Notes: a model not told the origin generated them from the letters alone. A DNA stretch of 64,000 nucleotides from Rhodanobacteraceae bacterium (GCA_016790075.1 JAEUPP010000013.1:34465-98464), one strand, 5' to 3'. Numbered from the stretch's first letter, positions 10,435 through 20,079 are shown. Numbers and translations: made by a program.

Positions 10435-11049
10435 ATGACACTACGAAACGCCGTGCTCTGCACCCTGTTCGCCGCCTCGCTGCTTCCCGCTGCCCGAGCG
10501 CATGCCGAAGACTGGACGTTGAAGATCGGGCTGCACCAGGTCGCGCCCCGTTCGGACAACGGCGATCTGGCCGGCGGAACGCTGGCGACCGACGTCTCGG
10601 GCGACTGGCGACCGACCTTCCAGCTCGAATATTTCGTCACACCGAACTGGGGCGTGGAACTGCTGGCCGCGACACCCTTCAAACACGATATCCGCCTCAA
10701 TGGTGCCAAAGCCGCCGAGGTGTCGCAGCTGCCGCCAACGCTGTCACTGCAATACCACTTCCGTCCCGGCGCTCGCGTTTCGCCGTTTGTCGGCATCGGC
10801 GTGAACTACACGGCTTTCTTCGACGTCAGCGAAACCGGCCCGCTGGCTGCAACGCAGCTCACACTGTCCAAATCCTGGGGCGCGGCAGCACACGCAGGCA
10901 TCGATTTCGCACTCGGCGACCGCTGGCTGATTTCGGCCGACCTGCGCTGGATGGACATCGACACGGAAGTGCGCGTGAACGGGGCCCGGGCAGGTACTGT
11001 CAATATCGACCCTATCGCCTACGGAGTAGCGGCAGGCTATCGCTTCTGA
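10435..11049 (+). CDS. ompW: OmpW family outer membrane protein
   Basis: 204 residues with a clear signal peptide (NAVLCTLFAASLLPAARAHA). The mature part has alternating hydrophobic beta strands, ends in an aromatic residue (GVAAGYRF) and contains FQLEYFVTPNWGVELLAATPF, the OmpW hallmark. OmpW forms a small eight-stranded barrel for small hydrophobic molecules. The ATG at 10435 follows the signal sequence better than the in-frame upstream codon. The gene is convergent with mnmG, with an imperfect GC-rich inverted repeat (about 11080-11105) between them. Confidence 0.93.
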   Translation: MTLRNAVLCTLFAASLLPAARAHAEDWTLKIGLHQVAPRSDNGDLAGGTLATDVSGDWRPTFQLEYFVTPNWGVELLAATPFKHDIRLNGAKAAEVSQLPPTLSLQYHFRPGARVSPFVGIGVNYTAFFDVSETGPLAATQLTLSKSWGAAAHAGIDFALGDRWLISADLRWMDIDTEVRVNGARAGTVNIDPIAYGVAAGYRF

Positions 11050-11137
11050 CCGCGCACAGCGCCCCAGGCTACCCAGCGCGAGTCTCTATAGCGAGGCTCG
11101 CGCCGTTTGTCCGTTACTGGTGGTTTGCTGCGCAGCC

Positions 11138-13012
11138 TCAGGCCACGCGGCGTTTCAGGTGCACCAGCAGTAGCGAAATTGCGGCTGGCGTCACGCCGGC
11201 GATGCGGCTGGCCTGACCGATGGTTTGTGGTAACGCACGTGCAAGCTTCTGAGCGACTTCGGCCGACAGGCCCGACACGGCGGCGTAATCGAAACCCAGC
11301 GGAATCGCCGTATCTTCGTTACGCCGCTGGCGTTCTATCTCGTCGCGCTGGCGATTGAGATAGCCCTCGTATTTCACGCCAATCTCAACCTGTTCGGCCA
11401 CACGCGTGTCCGCGACACCCGGACCGATACCCTCAACGCGGGCGAGTTTCGCGTAGTCGAGTTCAGGTCGGCGCAGCAGATCGAGCGCACTCGCTTCGCG
11501 CGTCAGGTTCAGACCAAGCTCGCTGTCGAGTGCGCGCCCTAGCGCATTGCCCGGTGCTGCCCAGATCGAGCCCAGACGGGCCGTTTCCGCGGCGACGGCG
11601 TCGCGCTTGGCACGGAAGGCGTCGTAGCGTGCCCGGTCGACACAACCCAGCGCGAAACCCTGCTCGGTGAGGCGCAGGTCCGCATTGTCCTCGCGCAATT
11701 GCAGGCGATATTCGGCGCGCGAGGTGAACATGCGATACGGCTCTGTCGTGCCGTTGGTGATGAGGTCATCGACAAGCACGCCGAGATAGGCCTCGTCGCG
11801 ACGCGGGGTCCAGGGTTCCTGTCCCTGCGCCGCGCGCGCCGCGTTGAGTCCTGCGAGCAGGCCCTGCGCGGCGGCTTCTTCGTAACCCGTCGTGCCGTTG
11901 ATCTGTCCAGCGAAGTAAAGGCCAGCGATCGCCTTGGTTTCCAGCGAGGCTTTGAGGCCGCGCGGATCGAAGTAGTCGTACTCGATCGCATAACCTGGCC
12001 GGGTAATGTGCGCGTGCTCGAAACCCTTGATCGAACGCACCAGGGCAAGCTGCACATCAAACGGCAGCGAGGTGGAAATGCCGTTGGGGTAGATCTCGTT
12101 CGTCTCCAGGCCTTCCGGTTCGATGAAGATCTGGTGCGACGGCTTGTCGGCGAAGCGTACGACCTTGTCTTCGATCGACGGGCAATAACGCGGCCCTACG
12201 CCTTCGATCTTGCCCGTGTACAGCGGTGAACGGTCCAGCGCCGCACGGATAAGGTCATGCGTATGTTCGCTGGTATGCGTGATCCAGCACGGCAGCTGGC
12301 GCGGGTGTTCGGCAGCGCTACCGAGGAAGGACATAACCGGCAGAGGATCATCGCCAGGCTGCGCCTGCAGTTCGCTGTAGTCGATGCTACGGCCGTCGAT
12401 ACGCGGCGGGGTACCGGTCTTGAGGCGATCGGTGCCAAGCTTAAGTTCGCGCAGGCGCGAGGCCAGTGTTGCCGCCGGCGGATCGCCGGCACGACCGCCA
12501 GCGTAGTTCGCAAAACCGATGTGGATTTTTCCCGCCAGGAAAGTGCCGGCTGTCAGTACGACCGTCGCCGCGTGAAAACGCAGGCCCATCTGCGTAACCG
12601 CGCCTGCGACGCGATCACCCTCCACGATGAGATCGTCCACCGCCTGCTGGAACAGGGTCAGATTGACCTGATTCTCAACGATGCGGCGTATGGCAGCCTT
12701 GTAAAGCGCGCGGTCAGCCTGACAGCGCGTGGCCCGCACGGCAGCGCCCTTGGATGCGTTGAGCACGCGCCATTGAATGCCGGCCAGGTCGGCCGCACGC
12801 GCCATCGCACCACCCAGCGCATCCACTTCCTTGACCAAATGGCCCTTGCCGATGCCACCGATGGCCGGGTTGCAGCTCATCTGGCCTATGGTCTCGATGT
12901 TGTGGCTCAGGAGTAGCGTCTGTGCACCGCATCGCGCGGCGGCGAGCGCCGCTTCGGTGCCGGCATGGCCACCGCCAATCACGATGACATCGAAGGTTCG
13001 GGAGAAATCCAT
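11138..13012 (-). CDS. mnmG: tRNA uridine-5-carboxymethylaminomethyl modification enzyme MnmG (GidA)
   Basis: 624 residues, the family length. The FAD-binding dinucleotide motif is [21 protein letters not shown] near residue 10. Conserved blocks [36 protein letters not shown] and the C-terminal helical tRNA-binding domain are present. With MnmE it builds the cmnm5 group at wobble U34 of several tRNAs. mnmG is often followed by rsmG-parA-parB near the origin of replication; here its downstream neighbour is the convergent ompW instead, so that linkage is absent. Confidence 0.97.
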   Translation of the reverse strand: MDFSRTFDVIVIGGGHAGTEAALAAARCGAQTLLLSHNIETIGQMSCNPAIGGIGKGHLVKEVDALGGAMARAADLAGIQWRVLNASKGAAVRATRCQADRALYKAAIRRIVENQVNLTLFQQAVDDLIVEGDRVAGAVTQMGLRFHAATVVLTAGTFLAGKIHIGFANYAGGRAGDPPAATLASRLRELKLGTDRLKTGTPPRIDGRSIDYSELQAQPGDDPLPVMSFLGSAAEHPRQLPCWITHTSEHTHDLIRAALDRSPLYTGKIEGVGPRYCPSIEDKVVRFADKPSHQIFIEPEGLETNEIYPNGISTSLPFDVQLALVRSIKGFEHAHITRPGYAIEYDYFDPRGLKASLETKAIAGLYFAGQINGTTGYEEAAAQGLLAGLNAARAAQGQEPWTPRRDEAYLGVLVDDLITNGTTEPYRMFTSRAEYRLQLREDNADLRLTEQGFALGCVDRARYDAFRAKRDAVAAETARLGSIWAAPGNALGRALDSELGLNLTREASALDLLRRPELDYAKLARVEGIGPGVADTRVAEQVEIGVKYEGYLNRQRDEIERQRRNEDTAIPLGFDYAAVSGLSAEVAQKLARALPQTIGQASRIAGVTPAAISLLLVHLKRRVA

Positions 13013-13102
13013 GGCAGGAAGCAGTATGCGGGGACGTTGCGGATTCTAGCGGCTGGCCGGTTGTATCGCAGGTGGGCGCATCGGGCTTACGACCTAGGTT
13101 GT

Positions 13103-13118
13103 TGGCACGACCCCTGCA
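13103..13118 (+). promoter_or_regulatory. sigma-54 (-24/-12) promoter match for candidate small RNA
   Basis: TGGCACG at 13103-13109, four bases, then CTGCA at 13114-13118. GG and GC are at the exact -25/-24 and -13/-12 spacing of RpoN promoters, with one deviation (C for the first T of TTGCA). This predicts a start near 13129. No clear activator site was recognised upstream. Confidence 0.7.
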
Positions 13119-13128
13119 ATACCGTTCT

Positions 13129-13360
13129 CGCACTCCCACCGGCGCACGGCGTTTGCGAGCACGCTGACAGTCGGAATTCAGGGGCCGGCTCTGCGTCGGT
13201 GGGAGGACGCACAAAAGATCGCTGCGGTACCGCGCTAATTCCAGGGGATTAGAGGCTGGCGCCCGGCGGTCTTAGGAACAGGGGGAATCCAAGAGGACCG
13301 TGTGCCGGGCGCCAGTAACCGGTAAGCACCGCGGATTGCGCAAGCAGCCGCGGTGTTTTT
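13129..13360 (+). ncRNA. candidate sigma-54-dependent structured small RNA
   Basis: A transcript from the predicted start to the terminator would be about 232 nt and holds no convincing ORF. A 12-bp perfect stem pairs 13256-13267 with 13304-13315. Inside it GGTC (13268-13271) pairs with GACC (13296-13299), leaving an inner loop rich in GGA. GGA occurs at 13173, 13202, 13205, 13246, 13275, 13284 and 13295, roughly the density seen in RsmY/RsmZ/CsrB-type sponges for RsmA/CsrA. I do not recognise a named RNA family. The promoter, structure and terminator are visible; the role is inference. Confidence 0.5.
13327..13360 (+). terminator. intrinsic terminator of the candidate small RNA
   Basis: CACCGCGG (13327-13334) pairs with CCGCGGTG (13348-13355), followed directly by TTTTT. 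The T-run direction requires a plus-strand transcript, although no protein gene lies upstream on that strand. Confidence 0.85.
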
Positions 13361-13529
13361 ATTGGTGCCGTGCGCAGAGTATCCGGGTCACGCATTATCA
13401 AACCGTGAAACCGATCGAATCTCCGCATTATTTCGTGGACTGACAAATTCGGCCAGGTCAATAAGCGACCCAAGCCGTCACCCCGAAATATTCGCCCTAA
13501 CCGTGATCGTTCGCCCAGTTTTTCGCAGC

Positions 13530-13545
13530 TGGCACGCGAACTGCA
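13530..13545 (+). promoter_or_regulatory. sigma-54 (-24/-12) promoter match before the 66-residue protein
   Basis: TGGCACG (13530-13536), CGAA, CTGCA (13541-13545). It has the same elements, spacing and single deviation as the match at 13103. It predicts a start near 13556, giving a 30-base leader with an AGAGGAG ribosome site at 13572-13578. Confidence 0.78.
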
Positions 13546-13585
13546 TCACAGATCTGGCGACCGATCAGTCCAGAGGAGCCAGCCA

Positions 13586-13786
13586 ATGAACGCCGCCATC
13601 GATCCGATGATTCAGGTCAATCCGTTGTTCATGCGCATGGATCTGCTGATCGAAGTCGGCAAGCTCGAGCTCGCTATCGCGAACATCCGCCGCCAGAAAG
13701 CGGCGAACGAAGCAGAACCACTGATCGCCCCCCTCGCATCACGCATCGCGCGCCTGAACGAAGCATTGGGCCGATTGACTGCCTGA
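13586..13786 (+). CDS. small helical protein of unknown function, sigma-54 promoter
   Basis: 66 residues (MNAAIDPMIQVNPLF...). It has no cysteine, signal peptide or membrane segment. Residues 16-40 and 48-65 look like two amphipathic helices (DLLIEVGKLELAIANIRR; SRIARLNEALGRL), with a central EAEPLIAPL. A strong ribosome site lies seven bases before the ATG, and the gene has its own promoter and terminator, so it is a complete single-gene unit. I do not recognise the family. RpoN control would suggest a role in nitrogen, motility, biofilm or stress responses, but that is inference only. Confidence 0.75.
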   Translation: MNAAIDPMIQVNPLFMRMDLLIEVGKLELAIANIRRQKAANEAEPLIAPLASRIARLNEALGRLTA

Positions 13787-13828
13787 ACCCTCTCTCTCCT
13801 CCGCGCCCGACCCGCGCGGACTTTACAG

Positions 13829-13853
13829 GCCCCGTAATGCGGGGCTTTTTTTT
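13829..13853 (+). terminator. intrinsic terminator after the 66-residue protein
   Basis: GCCCCG and CGGGGC enclose a TAATG loop, followed by eight T residues. Close behind the stop codon at 13786. Confidence 0.92.
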
Positions 13854-13907
13854 GCTGATTTGCACGCCGACAACCCCGGCCGGACGGCGCCGGCATAGCG
13901 GTTTGTG

Positions 13908-14783
13908 CTAGTCGTCCCGGGTACGCAGACGCCCAGCATCGGGCGGCGCGCTCGGCGCGCGCTGCATGGCCGGTGTGGACGTGCGGGCAGCCGCCGCGGG
14001 CATCTGCCGTGCCGGCGCACCGGCATGCGGAGTCGGCAGGTTGATGCGGCGCTGGTCGAAGGCCGGGCCAGTACGGATGGGGCGCTCGTCGCGCGGCGGC
14101 AGCCCCGCCGAGCCGCGCGCGGTCCTATCTTGCAGCGACATTTCTGGCCTACCCAGTGGAAGCAATTCACGCTGCGGCAGCCCTTCACCACGGCGCACAC
14201 GCGGCGCGCCGTAGTACGGATCGACGCTTTCTGTCCTAAGCTGCCGTCCTGTGTCAAAACCCAGTGGACGGCCAGCTTCACCGCCCTGGTTGGAGGGCAA
14301 GCGGGCGCTGCGATTGGCGTGCATGACCGCCTCGGCGGAGGGCACGCGCCGACCGTTCATGGCAGCGATCGTCGAGGCTTCACTGGCAACATTCCGGGTG
14401 CGCTCACGCGCAAGCGCGCGTTGGTGACGCTGCCAGGACCAGTCGTGGTAACCCACACCCCACCAGCTCGCATACCAGGGCGCGTGACCAAAATACGGCC
14501 AGCCGGCGTAACAAGGGCTGTGATAGCTGTAGACGGAATACGGCCAGTTCGTGGTGCCAAGGTAAAAACTTGGGCTAACGTAGGGATCGTAATAGCCAAA
14601 ATGGCCAGGACCGCCGGAATAGCCGAAACAGTAACCCGTGTAGTAACCGTCGTGGTCGTGTTCGGAATAGTGCCGCCCGTGCTCGTAGTAATAGTCAGCA
14701 GCGCCGTCGTGACGGTAGTAGCTGGTGCTGGCGCATCCGGTCAGCGCCGTGGCAGCCAGCAGGGAGCAGACCAGTCGACGCAT
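13908..14783 (-). CDS. Tyr/His-rich lipoprotein of unknown function
   Basis: 291 residues from an ATG at 14781-14783 that opens a lipoprotein signal (RRLVCSLLAATALTGCAST). An in-frame codon 69 bases upstream would place unrelated residues before the signal. Residues about 25-110 are dominated by Tyr, His, Asp and Gly (YYRHDGAADYYYEHGRHY). The C-terminal half is Arg/Pro/Ala rich and probably disordered. No catalytic motif is visible. Proteins with such tyrosine-rich stretches occur in Xanthomonadales envelopes without known function. It ends near the terminator at 13829-13853, which faces the other way. Confidence 0.72.
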   Translation of the reverse strand: MRRLVCSLLAATALTGCASTSYYRHDGAADYYYEHGRHYSEHDHDGYYTGYCFGYSGGPGHFGYYDPYVSPSFYLGTTNWPYSVYSYHSPCYAGWPYFGHAPWYASWWGVGYHDWSWQRHQRALARERTRNVASEASTIAAMNGRRVPSAEAVMHANRSARLPSNQGGEAGRPLGFDTGRQLRTESVDPYYGAPRVRRGEGLPQRELLPLGRPEMSLQDRTARGSAGLPPRDERPIRTGPAFDQRRINLPTPHAGAPARQMPAAAARTSTPAMQRAPSAPPDAGRLRTRDD

Positions 14784-14848
14784 AGCGGACACCTCGGGGC
14801 CGGAGGACAACCGCAGTCTAGCGCAGCAGTCATTAACGGTATCTGACG

Positions 14849-17479
14849 TCAACCCAGGCTGCGGCGCAGGATGTCGCCGAGATCATGCGAGCTCTCGCCC
14901 TCGGAAAGCCTTTGCAAGGTCGCCTGAGCCAAGGCCCGCCGCTGTGGTTCAAGGCGACGCCAGTCCTTGAGCGCCGTCGCCAGACGCGCCGCCGTCGTCG
15001 GATTCAGTGCATCGATCTCACGCAGGGCCTGCTCGATCAGCCGGTAACCAGCCCCATCGCTACGGTGGAACGCTATCGGATTGCGTGCCGCAAACCCATG
15101 CAGCAGCGCAGCAACCCGATTCGGATTGCGCAGGCTGAAGCGTGGATGGTGCAGCAGCGCCGCTACACGTTCGACGGTGTCAGGGCGTGGCACCGTAGCC
15201 TGCAGAGCAAACCATTTGTCCAGCGTGACAGCATCCGCATCGTAACGGCGTGCGAAATCCTGCAGTGCTTTCTGTGCCTGCGGCGCGTCCTGGGCGAGCA
15301 GTCCCGCCAACGCGGCAAGGCGTTCGGTCATGGTCGGCGCAAGTACGTAGCGCGTTGCAGCGACTTCAGGCGCGAGCTCGCTATCGATCCGTAGCCATAA
15401 CCGCAGGCAGCGGTTGAGCAGGCGCCGCCGCCCCCGCGCAAGCCCGTCGAACGCCCCGACCTCACTCCGCAGCAGCAGGGTATGGCGCGTCGCCAGCATT
15501 TCGGCCAGCCGCCGCGCAAGTGCGTTTTCGAGGGTTTCCCGCGCCGCATGCAGCGCCGCGGGGTCCAGCGGTTCGCACTGCGGGGCGAGTTCGTTGTAGT
15601 CGGGCGGCATGGATAACTCGGCCAGCAACGCCGGATCGATGTCGGCGCCGAAAAGCTCCGCCAGGGTGTCGCACCAGATGCGCAGCTCCGGCGAGTCGGT
15701 CTCGCCATCGATCGCCCGCAGCAGCGCCTTGCGTGCCAGTTGCTGCGAAGCTTCCCAGCGGTTGAAGCCATCGCTTTCGTTGCGCAACAGGAAGGCCAAG
15801 TCGTCGGCGTTGTGATCGCTGTGCAACTGTACGGGCGCAGAAAACCCGCGCAGCAACGAAACCGCGCGCGGCGCGGCAACGTCAGCGAAGACGAAGGTCT
15901 GCTCTGCGCTGACCAGTTCCAGCACGCGCTCACTCTGCGCCGATTCGCCCGGCGCCTCGCGCAGCGGCAGATTGCAGCCATCGGCGCCCAGCAGCGCGAC
16001 CCGGACCGGAATCGGCACTGCACCTTTGTGCGGTTGCTGCGGCGTGGTTGCGGTGTGCTGGCGCAGGCGCAGCGTGTAGCAACGCTGCGTGGCGTCGTAA
16101 CTGCCCTGCGCTTCAAGCTGCGGCGTACCCGCCTGCGCATACCACGCGAGGTAAGGCATCAGATCTATGCCGTTCGCTTCGCCAAGCGCGGCAAGAAACT
16201 GCTCGACCGTGGCCGCCTGGCCGTCGTGACGGTGGAAGTACTCGTCCATGCCGCGGCGCCACGCGACCGGGCCAAGCCGGCCGGCAATCATGCGCACGAG
16301 CTCGGCGCCCTTGTCGTAGACCGTCGCGGTATAAAAATTATCAATCGCCCGGTATTCCGACGGCCGTACCGGATGCGCGAGTGGTCCGGCGTCTTCAGCA
16401 AACTGCGCGCGGCGCAGGATCTGCACGTCCTCTATGCGCTTGAGCGTGGCCGAGTTCATGTCGGCACTGAACTGCTGCTCACGATAGACCGTGAGACCTT
16501 CCTTCAGCGAGAGCTGAAACCAGTCGCGGCAGGTGACCCGATTGCCTGTCCAATTGTGGAAATACTCGTGAGCGACGATGGCCTCGACATGCGCATAGTC
16601 GTCATCACTGGACCGCTGCGGATCGGCGAGCAGGTACTTCGCATTGAAGATATTGAGTCCCTTGTTCTCCATCGCGCCCATGTTGAAATCATGTGTGGCG
16701 ACGATGTGGTACACATCAAGATCGTAGTTGCGGCCGTAGAGGCGCTCATCCCAGCGCATGGCACGCACCAGTGAATCCATGGCATAGGCGCAACGGTCGA
16801 TCGAGTCCGCCTCGGCGAATATGCGCAGGGTCACCGCGCGGTTTTCGGCGGTAATGTAGGCACGTTCGATCCGCTCGAGCCGGCCGGCAACGAGCGCGAA
16901 CAGATAACAGGGCTTGGGATGTGGATCGTCCCAGGCCGACCAGTGACGGCCATCGGGCAATTCGCCACTACCGGCGGGATTGCCGTTGGCGAGCAGCACC
17001 GGAAAACGCGCGCGATCGGCGCGCAGCACCACGTGAAACGGCGCCAGCACGTCAGGCCGATCCAGGTAATAAGTGATGCGGCGGAATCCCTCGGCCTCGC
17101 ACTGGGTCAGCAGGAAGCCCTGTTCGGCGCTGCCCGACAGATACAGACCCGAGAGTGCGCTATTGGTCGCGGGGTCAAGCTCGACCTCGGTTTCGAGCAC
17201 GGCCTGATCCGGCACCTGCGCAAGAGTCAACGATTCATGATCGACGGTATAGCCGCCCGCCTCGAGCTCGCATCCGTTCAACCAGATCCGTTTCAGGGTC
17301 AGGCCGACTCCGTCGAGTTTCAACGGCGCCGGACCGGGCGTCCTGCTGCGCAGTTCCAGGCGTGCCCGCACGCGGCTAGCGCGGATGTCGAGATCGAATT
17401 CGAGTTTTACCGCGGCCACCTGCCACGCAGGTGCGGCGTAGTCGGCGAGACGGACGACGCCGTAATCGGAAACGGACAT
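14849..17479 (-). CDS. pepN: aminopeptidase N
   Basis: 876 residues, a full-length M1 metallopeptidase. Visible hallmarks are the substrate-anchoring GAMENKG, the zinc site HEYFHNWTGNR (HExxH) and the third ligand in LKEGLTVYREQQFSADMNS. The proteobacterial C-terminal helical domain (DUF3458-type) covers roughly residues 440-876. It removes N-terminal residues from peptides in the cytoplasm. It is divergent from the dehydratase at 17552, with 72 bases between starts. Confidence 0.96.
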   Translation of the reverse strand: MSVSDYGVVRLADYAAPAWQVAAVKLEFDLDIRASRVRARLELRSRTPGPAPLKLDGVGLTLKRIWLNGCELEAGGYTVDHESLTLAQVPDQAVLETEVELDPATNSALSGLYLSGSAEQGFLLTQCEAEGFRRITYYLDRPDVLAPFHVVLRADRARFPVLLANGNPAGSGELPDGRHWSAWDDPHPKPCYLFALVAGRLERIERAYITAENRAVTLRIFAEADSIDRCAYAMDSLVRAMRWDERLYGRNYDLDVYHIVATHDFNMGAMENKGLNIFNAKYLLADPQRSSDDDYAHVEAIVAHEYFHNWTGNRVTCRDWFQLSLKEGLTVYREQQFSADMNSATLKRIEDVQILRRAQFAEDAGPLAHPVRPSEYRAIDNFYTATVYDKGAELVRMIAGRLGPVAWRRGMDEYFHRHDGQAATVEQFLAALGEANGIDLMPYLAWYAQAGTPQLEAQGSYDATQRCYTLRLRQHTATTPQQPHKGAVPIPVRVALLGADGCNLPLREAPGESAQSERVLELVSAEQTFVFADVAAPRAVSLLRGFSAPVQLHSDHNADDLAFLLRNESDGFNRWEASQQLARKALLRAIDGETDSPELRIWCDTLAELFGADIDPALLAELSMPPDYNELAPQCEPLDPAALHAARETLENALARRLAEMLATRHTLLLRSEVGAFDGLARGRRRLLNRCLRLWLRIDSELAPEVAATRYVLAPTMTERLAALAGLLAQDAPQAQKALQDFARRYDADAVTLDKWFALQATVPRPDTVERVAALLHHPRFSLRNPNRVAALLHGFAARNPIAFHRSDGAGYRLIEQALREIDALNPTTAARLATALKDWRRLEPQRRALAQATLQRLSEGESSHDLGDILRRSLG

Positions 17480-17551
17480 GGCTGGGCTGGGAGACGGAGC
17501 AGGGCGCGCAGGCTAGCATGCCGCCACTGCGCCCTGTATCGTGCCCGCGCG

Positions 17552-18508
17552 ATGAACACGACCCCCAGCGTTACGCTTGCTGACATTCGCGATGCCGCTG
17601 CGCGCATCGCGCCGCATGCTTATGTCACCCCGGTGCTGCGTTCGCGCAGCCTCGACGAACTCGCCGGCGCCCAGCTGCATTTCAAATGCGAGCAACTGCA
17701 GCGAGTGGGCGCGTTCAAGTTTCGTGGCGCCTGCAACGCCGTCTGGTCGCTGCCCGAGGATGTCGCGCGCAGCGGCGTGGTAACACATTCGTCGGGCAAT
17801 CACGGCGCGGCGCTTGCACTCGCTGCGGCGACGCGTGGTATCGCCTGCCATGTGGTCGTTCCTGACGGCGCGGTACGCACCAAGCTTGCTGCGATCGAGG
17901 GCTATGGGGCGCAGCTGCATCGCTGCGCACCGAACATCGCCGCACGCGAGCAAGCGGCGGCCAGCGTGCAACGGCAAACGGGCGCGACGCTCGTGCATCC
18001 GTTCACAAATGAACGGGTCATAGCCGGCCAGGGCACGGCGGCGCTGGAGCTCATGCAGCAGTGTGGCGGTATCGATGTACTGGTCGCGCCGGTAGGCGGC
18101 GGCGGCTTGATCAGCGGCAGCGCCGTCGCGGCACGAGGGCTGAGTCCCGTCACCGCAGTGTTCGCCGCCGAACCCGAAGGCGCACCTGATGCTTACGAGT
18201 CGTTTCGCCGCGGCGAGCGTTATGTCGATATCCAGCCAAACACGATCGCCGATGGCCTGCGCGGCACAATAGGAGAAATCAACTTTGCCCTGATGCGCGC
18301 CAATGTCGACGCTGTACTGCCGGTCAGCGAAGCACAGATCATCGCCGCGATGCGCCTGATCTGGGAACGCCTCAAGCAGGTGATAGAACCATCAAGTGCA
18401 ACGGCGCTTGCCGCTGTACTGCGATATCCCGCGCATTTCGCCGGCAAGCGTGTCGGCGTGGTGCTGTCCGGCGGCAATGTCGATCTCGACGCATTGCCCT
18501 GGCGCTGA
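17552..18508 (+). CDS. PLP-dependent threonine/serine dehydratase or serine racemase-like enzyme
   Basis: 318 residues of the fold-type II PLP family. K56 in GAFKFRGACNA forms the cofactor aldimine. SSGNHGAALA is the substrate loop and GGGGLISG binds the PLP phosphate. The length lacks the C-terminal ACT-like regulatory domain of biosynthetic IlvA, so it is a short catabolic-type dehydratase or a serine racemase. Sequence alone does not decide between them. The ATG at 17552 is used; the much longer open frame upstream runs antisense through pepN. Confidence 0.88.
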   Translation: MNTTPSVTLADIRDAAARIAPHAYVTPVLRSRSLDELAGAQLHFKCEQLQRVGAFKFRGACNAVWSLPEDVARSGVVTHSSGNHGAALALAAATRGIACHVVVPDGAVRTKLAAIEGYGAQLHRCAPNIAAREQAAASVQRQTGATLVHPFTNERVIAGQGTAALELMQQCGGIDVLVAPVGGGGLISGSAVAARGLSPVTAVFAAEPEGAPDAYESFRRGERYVDIQPNTIADGLRGTIGEINFALMRANVDAVLPVSEAQIIAAMRLIWERLKQVIEPSSATALAAVLRYPAHFAGKRVGVVLSGGNVDLDALPWR

Positions 18509-18587
18509 GTCAGACCTGCACTGAAGCCGGCCGAACGTTTTCGACGCGCAGCCCTTGGTGCCGCCGCCGGCAACGGGGGAAATTGCT

Positions 18588-19487
18588 CTAACTTTCATTG
18601 GCTTTGCCGCGCGCTGACTGCGGCGCGCGGCTGACCCCGACCAGTGCAACCGCGACCAGTGCGATTCCGGCAGCCTCCCAGGCATCCGGACGCTCGCCGA
18701 GGAGCAACCAGGCCAGCAACACGCCACAGAGAGGTACGGCGAGACTGATGATGCCAGCCACAGTCGCCGGCAGGCGCTGCACGATCATGGCCCATAACAC
18801 CCAGGCCAGACCGGACGCGAGCACGGCGTTATAGGCCAGTCCCCAGACGAACGGCGCATTCCAGATGATAGGACGCTCCGGCACACACAGCGCGATCAGG
18901 CAAAGCCCGATGGCGCCGAACAGCATCTGCCACGCCGTCAGTCGCAGCGGCGTGGTGCCACCATCGGCAAAGGCGTTCTTGGAAATCGCGACCGCCAGCG
19001 CCCAGGCCAGTCCACTACCCAGCGCAAGCAACGCGCTCGCGCCTACCCCCAGGCCGTGCCAAGGCTGCAACACGCCGATCAGTCCGACAGCGGCGAGCGC
19101 GGCAAAAGCAAGCCGGCGCCCGTCGGGCCGCTCACGCAATACTGGCCAGGCGAGCAACAACAGCCAGAACGGCATCGTGTACGCCAGCAACGCGGTCTTG
19201 CCAGCTCCGCCCTCAACCAGCGCCCATTGCACCAGCGACTGGAACGCCGTGGTCTGCGCCAGGCCGAGCAGGATTACCGGCCGCAGCGGTGGGGCGCGCA
19301 AGGTCTCGCCGCGCAACAGCAGGACCACGAACAGCACCAGGGTCGCGAGCACCGCGCGGATGGCCGCAAACTCAAACGGCCCCGAATACTGCAGCACCTG
19401 TTTCATGACGACCCAGTTGTAGCTCCAGACCAGGGTCAGCACGGCCAGCGCAAGCAAGGCGCCGCGGCGGGAAGCAGGGTCGCTCAT
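18588..19487 (-). CDS. EamA/DMT family transporter
   Basis: 299 residues, nearly all hydrophobic, with about ten predicted membrane segments arranged as two EamA repeats (the first from LAVLTLVWSYNWVVMK, the second near residue 150). Members export amino acids, metabolites or drugs; the substrate is not predictable here. The ATG at 19485-19487 is chosen because the extra 67 residues of the longer frame are Arg/Cys rich and non-membrane. Confidence 0.9.
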   Translation of the reverse strand: MSDPASRRGALLALAVLTLVWSYNWVVMKQVLQYSGPFEFAAIRAVLATLVLFVVLLLRGETLRAPPLRPVILLGLAQTTAFQSLVQWALVEGGAGKTALLAYTMPFWLLLLAWPVLRERPDGRRLAFAALAAVGLIGVLQPWHGLGVGASALLALGSGLAWALAVAISKNAFADGGTTPLRLTAWQMLFGAIGLCLIALCVPERPIIWNAPFVWGLAYNAVLASGLAWVLWAMIVQRLPATVAGIISLAVPLCGVLLAWLLLGERPDAWEAAGIALVAVALVGVSRAPQSARGKANES

Positions 19488-19650
19488 GGCAAGGGTTCTG
19501 ACGAAACGCCGGATGATACGGCAAGCCTGCAGGCATCCCATGCGCTGAGCGCGAGCTTGGCGACAGCGTGCAGGCTGCAACACACCGGCGCCGTCGTTAT
19601 GCTTGGGCTTCGGCACAAGACCCCGGCATCCACGCCGGCCGGAGCTCCAC

Positions 19651-20079
19651 ATGATTATCGACGGCGTGCGCGCCATGGATCGCGCCACTGAACTCCTGTT
19701 GCGCTACTACACCGCGTTCAATCGCGGTGACTGGGAAAACATGCTGGCCTGCCTCGCCAGCGACGTGAAGCACGACATCAATCAGGGCCAGCGCGAAACG
19801 GGCCGCGACGCTTTCCGTCATTTCCTGGAGCGCATGCAGGTCAGCTACCGCGAGCAGCTACGCGACATCGTCGTCATGGCCAACGCGGACGGCTCGCGCG
19901 CTGCCGCGGAGTTCGTGGTCCACGGCGAATACATCGCGACGGATGCAGGCTTGCCGCCGGCGAATGGCCAGCGCTACGTGCTGCCGGGCGGCGCCTTTTT
20001 TGAAATCGCCGACGGCCAGATCTGCCGGTTGACGAATTACTACAACCTCGACGACTGGCTACGCCAGGTGCGCGCATGA
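19651..20079 (+). CDS. SnoaL/ketosteroid isomerase-like (NTF2-fold) protein
   Basis: 142 residues with the pattern of an NTF2-fold small-molecule domain: helix LLRYYTAFNRGDWENMLACL, then DVKHDINQGQRETGRDAFRHFL, and strand GAFFEIADGQICRLTNYYNLDDWL. Proteins of this type are annotated as ketosteroid isomerase-related without a demonstrated reaction. GGAG stands eight bases before the ATG. The last codon overlaps the start of tag (ATGA), so the two are translated together, with cytochrome b561 third in the operon. Confidence 0.82.
   Translation: MIIDGVRAMDRATELLLRYYTAFNRGDWENMLACLASDVKHDINQGQRETGRDAFRHFLERMQVSYREQLRDIVVMANADGSRAAAEFVVHGEYIATDAGLPPANGQRYVLPGGAFFEIADGQICRLTNYYNLDDWLRQVRA

Noticed and set aside
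11080-11105. Terminator between ompW and mnmG
   Set aside because: GCGCGAG and CTCGCGC pair across a long loop, but no T-run follows on either strand; left as an unproven hairpin.
15740-16774. 344-codon plus-strand open frame inside pepN
   Set aside because: pepN carries HExxH and GAMEN motifs on the other strand; this frame has none.
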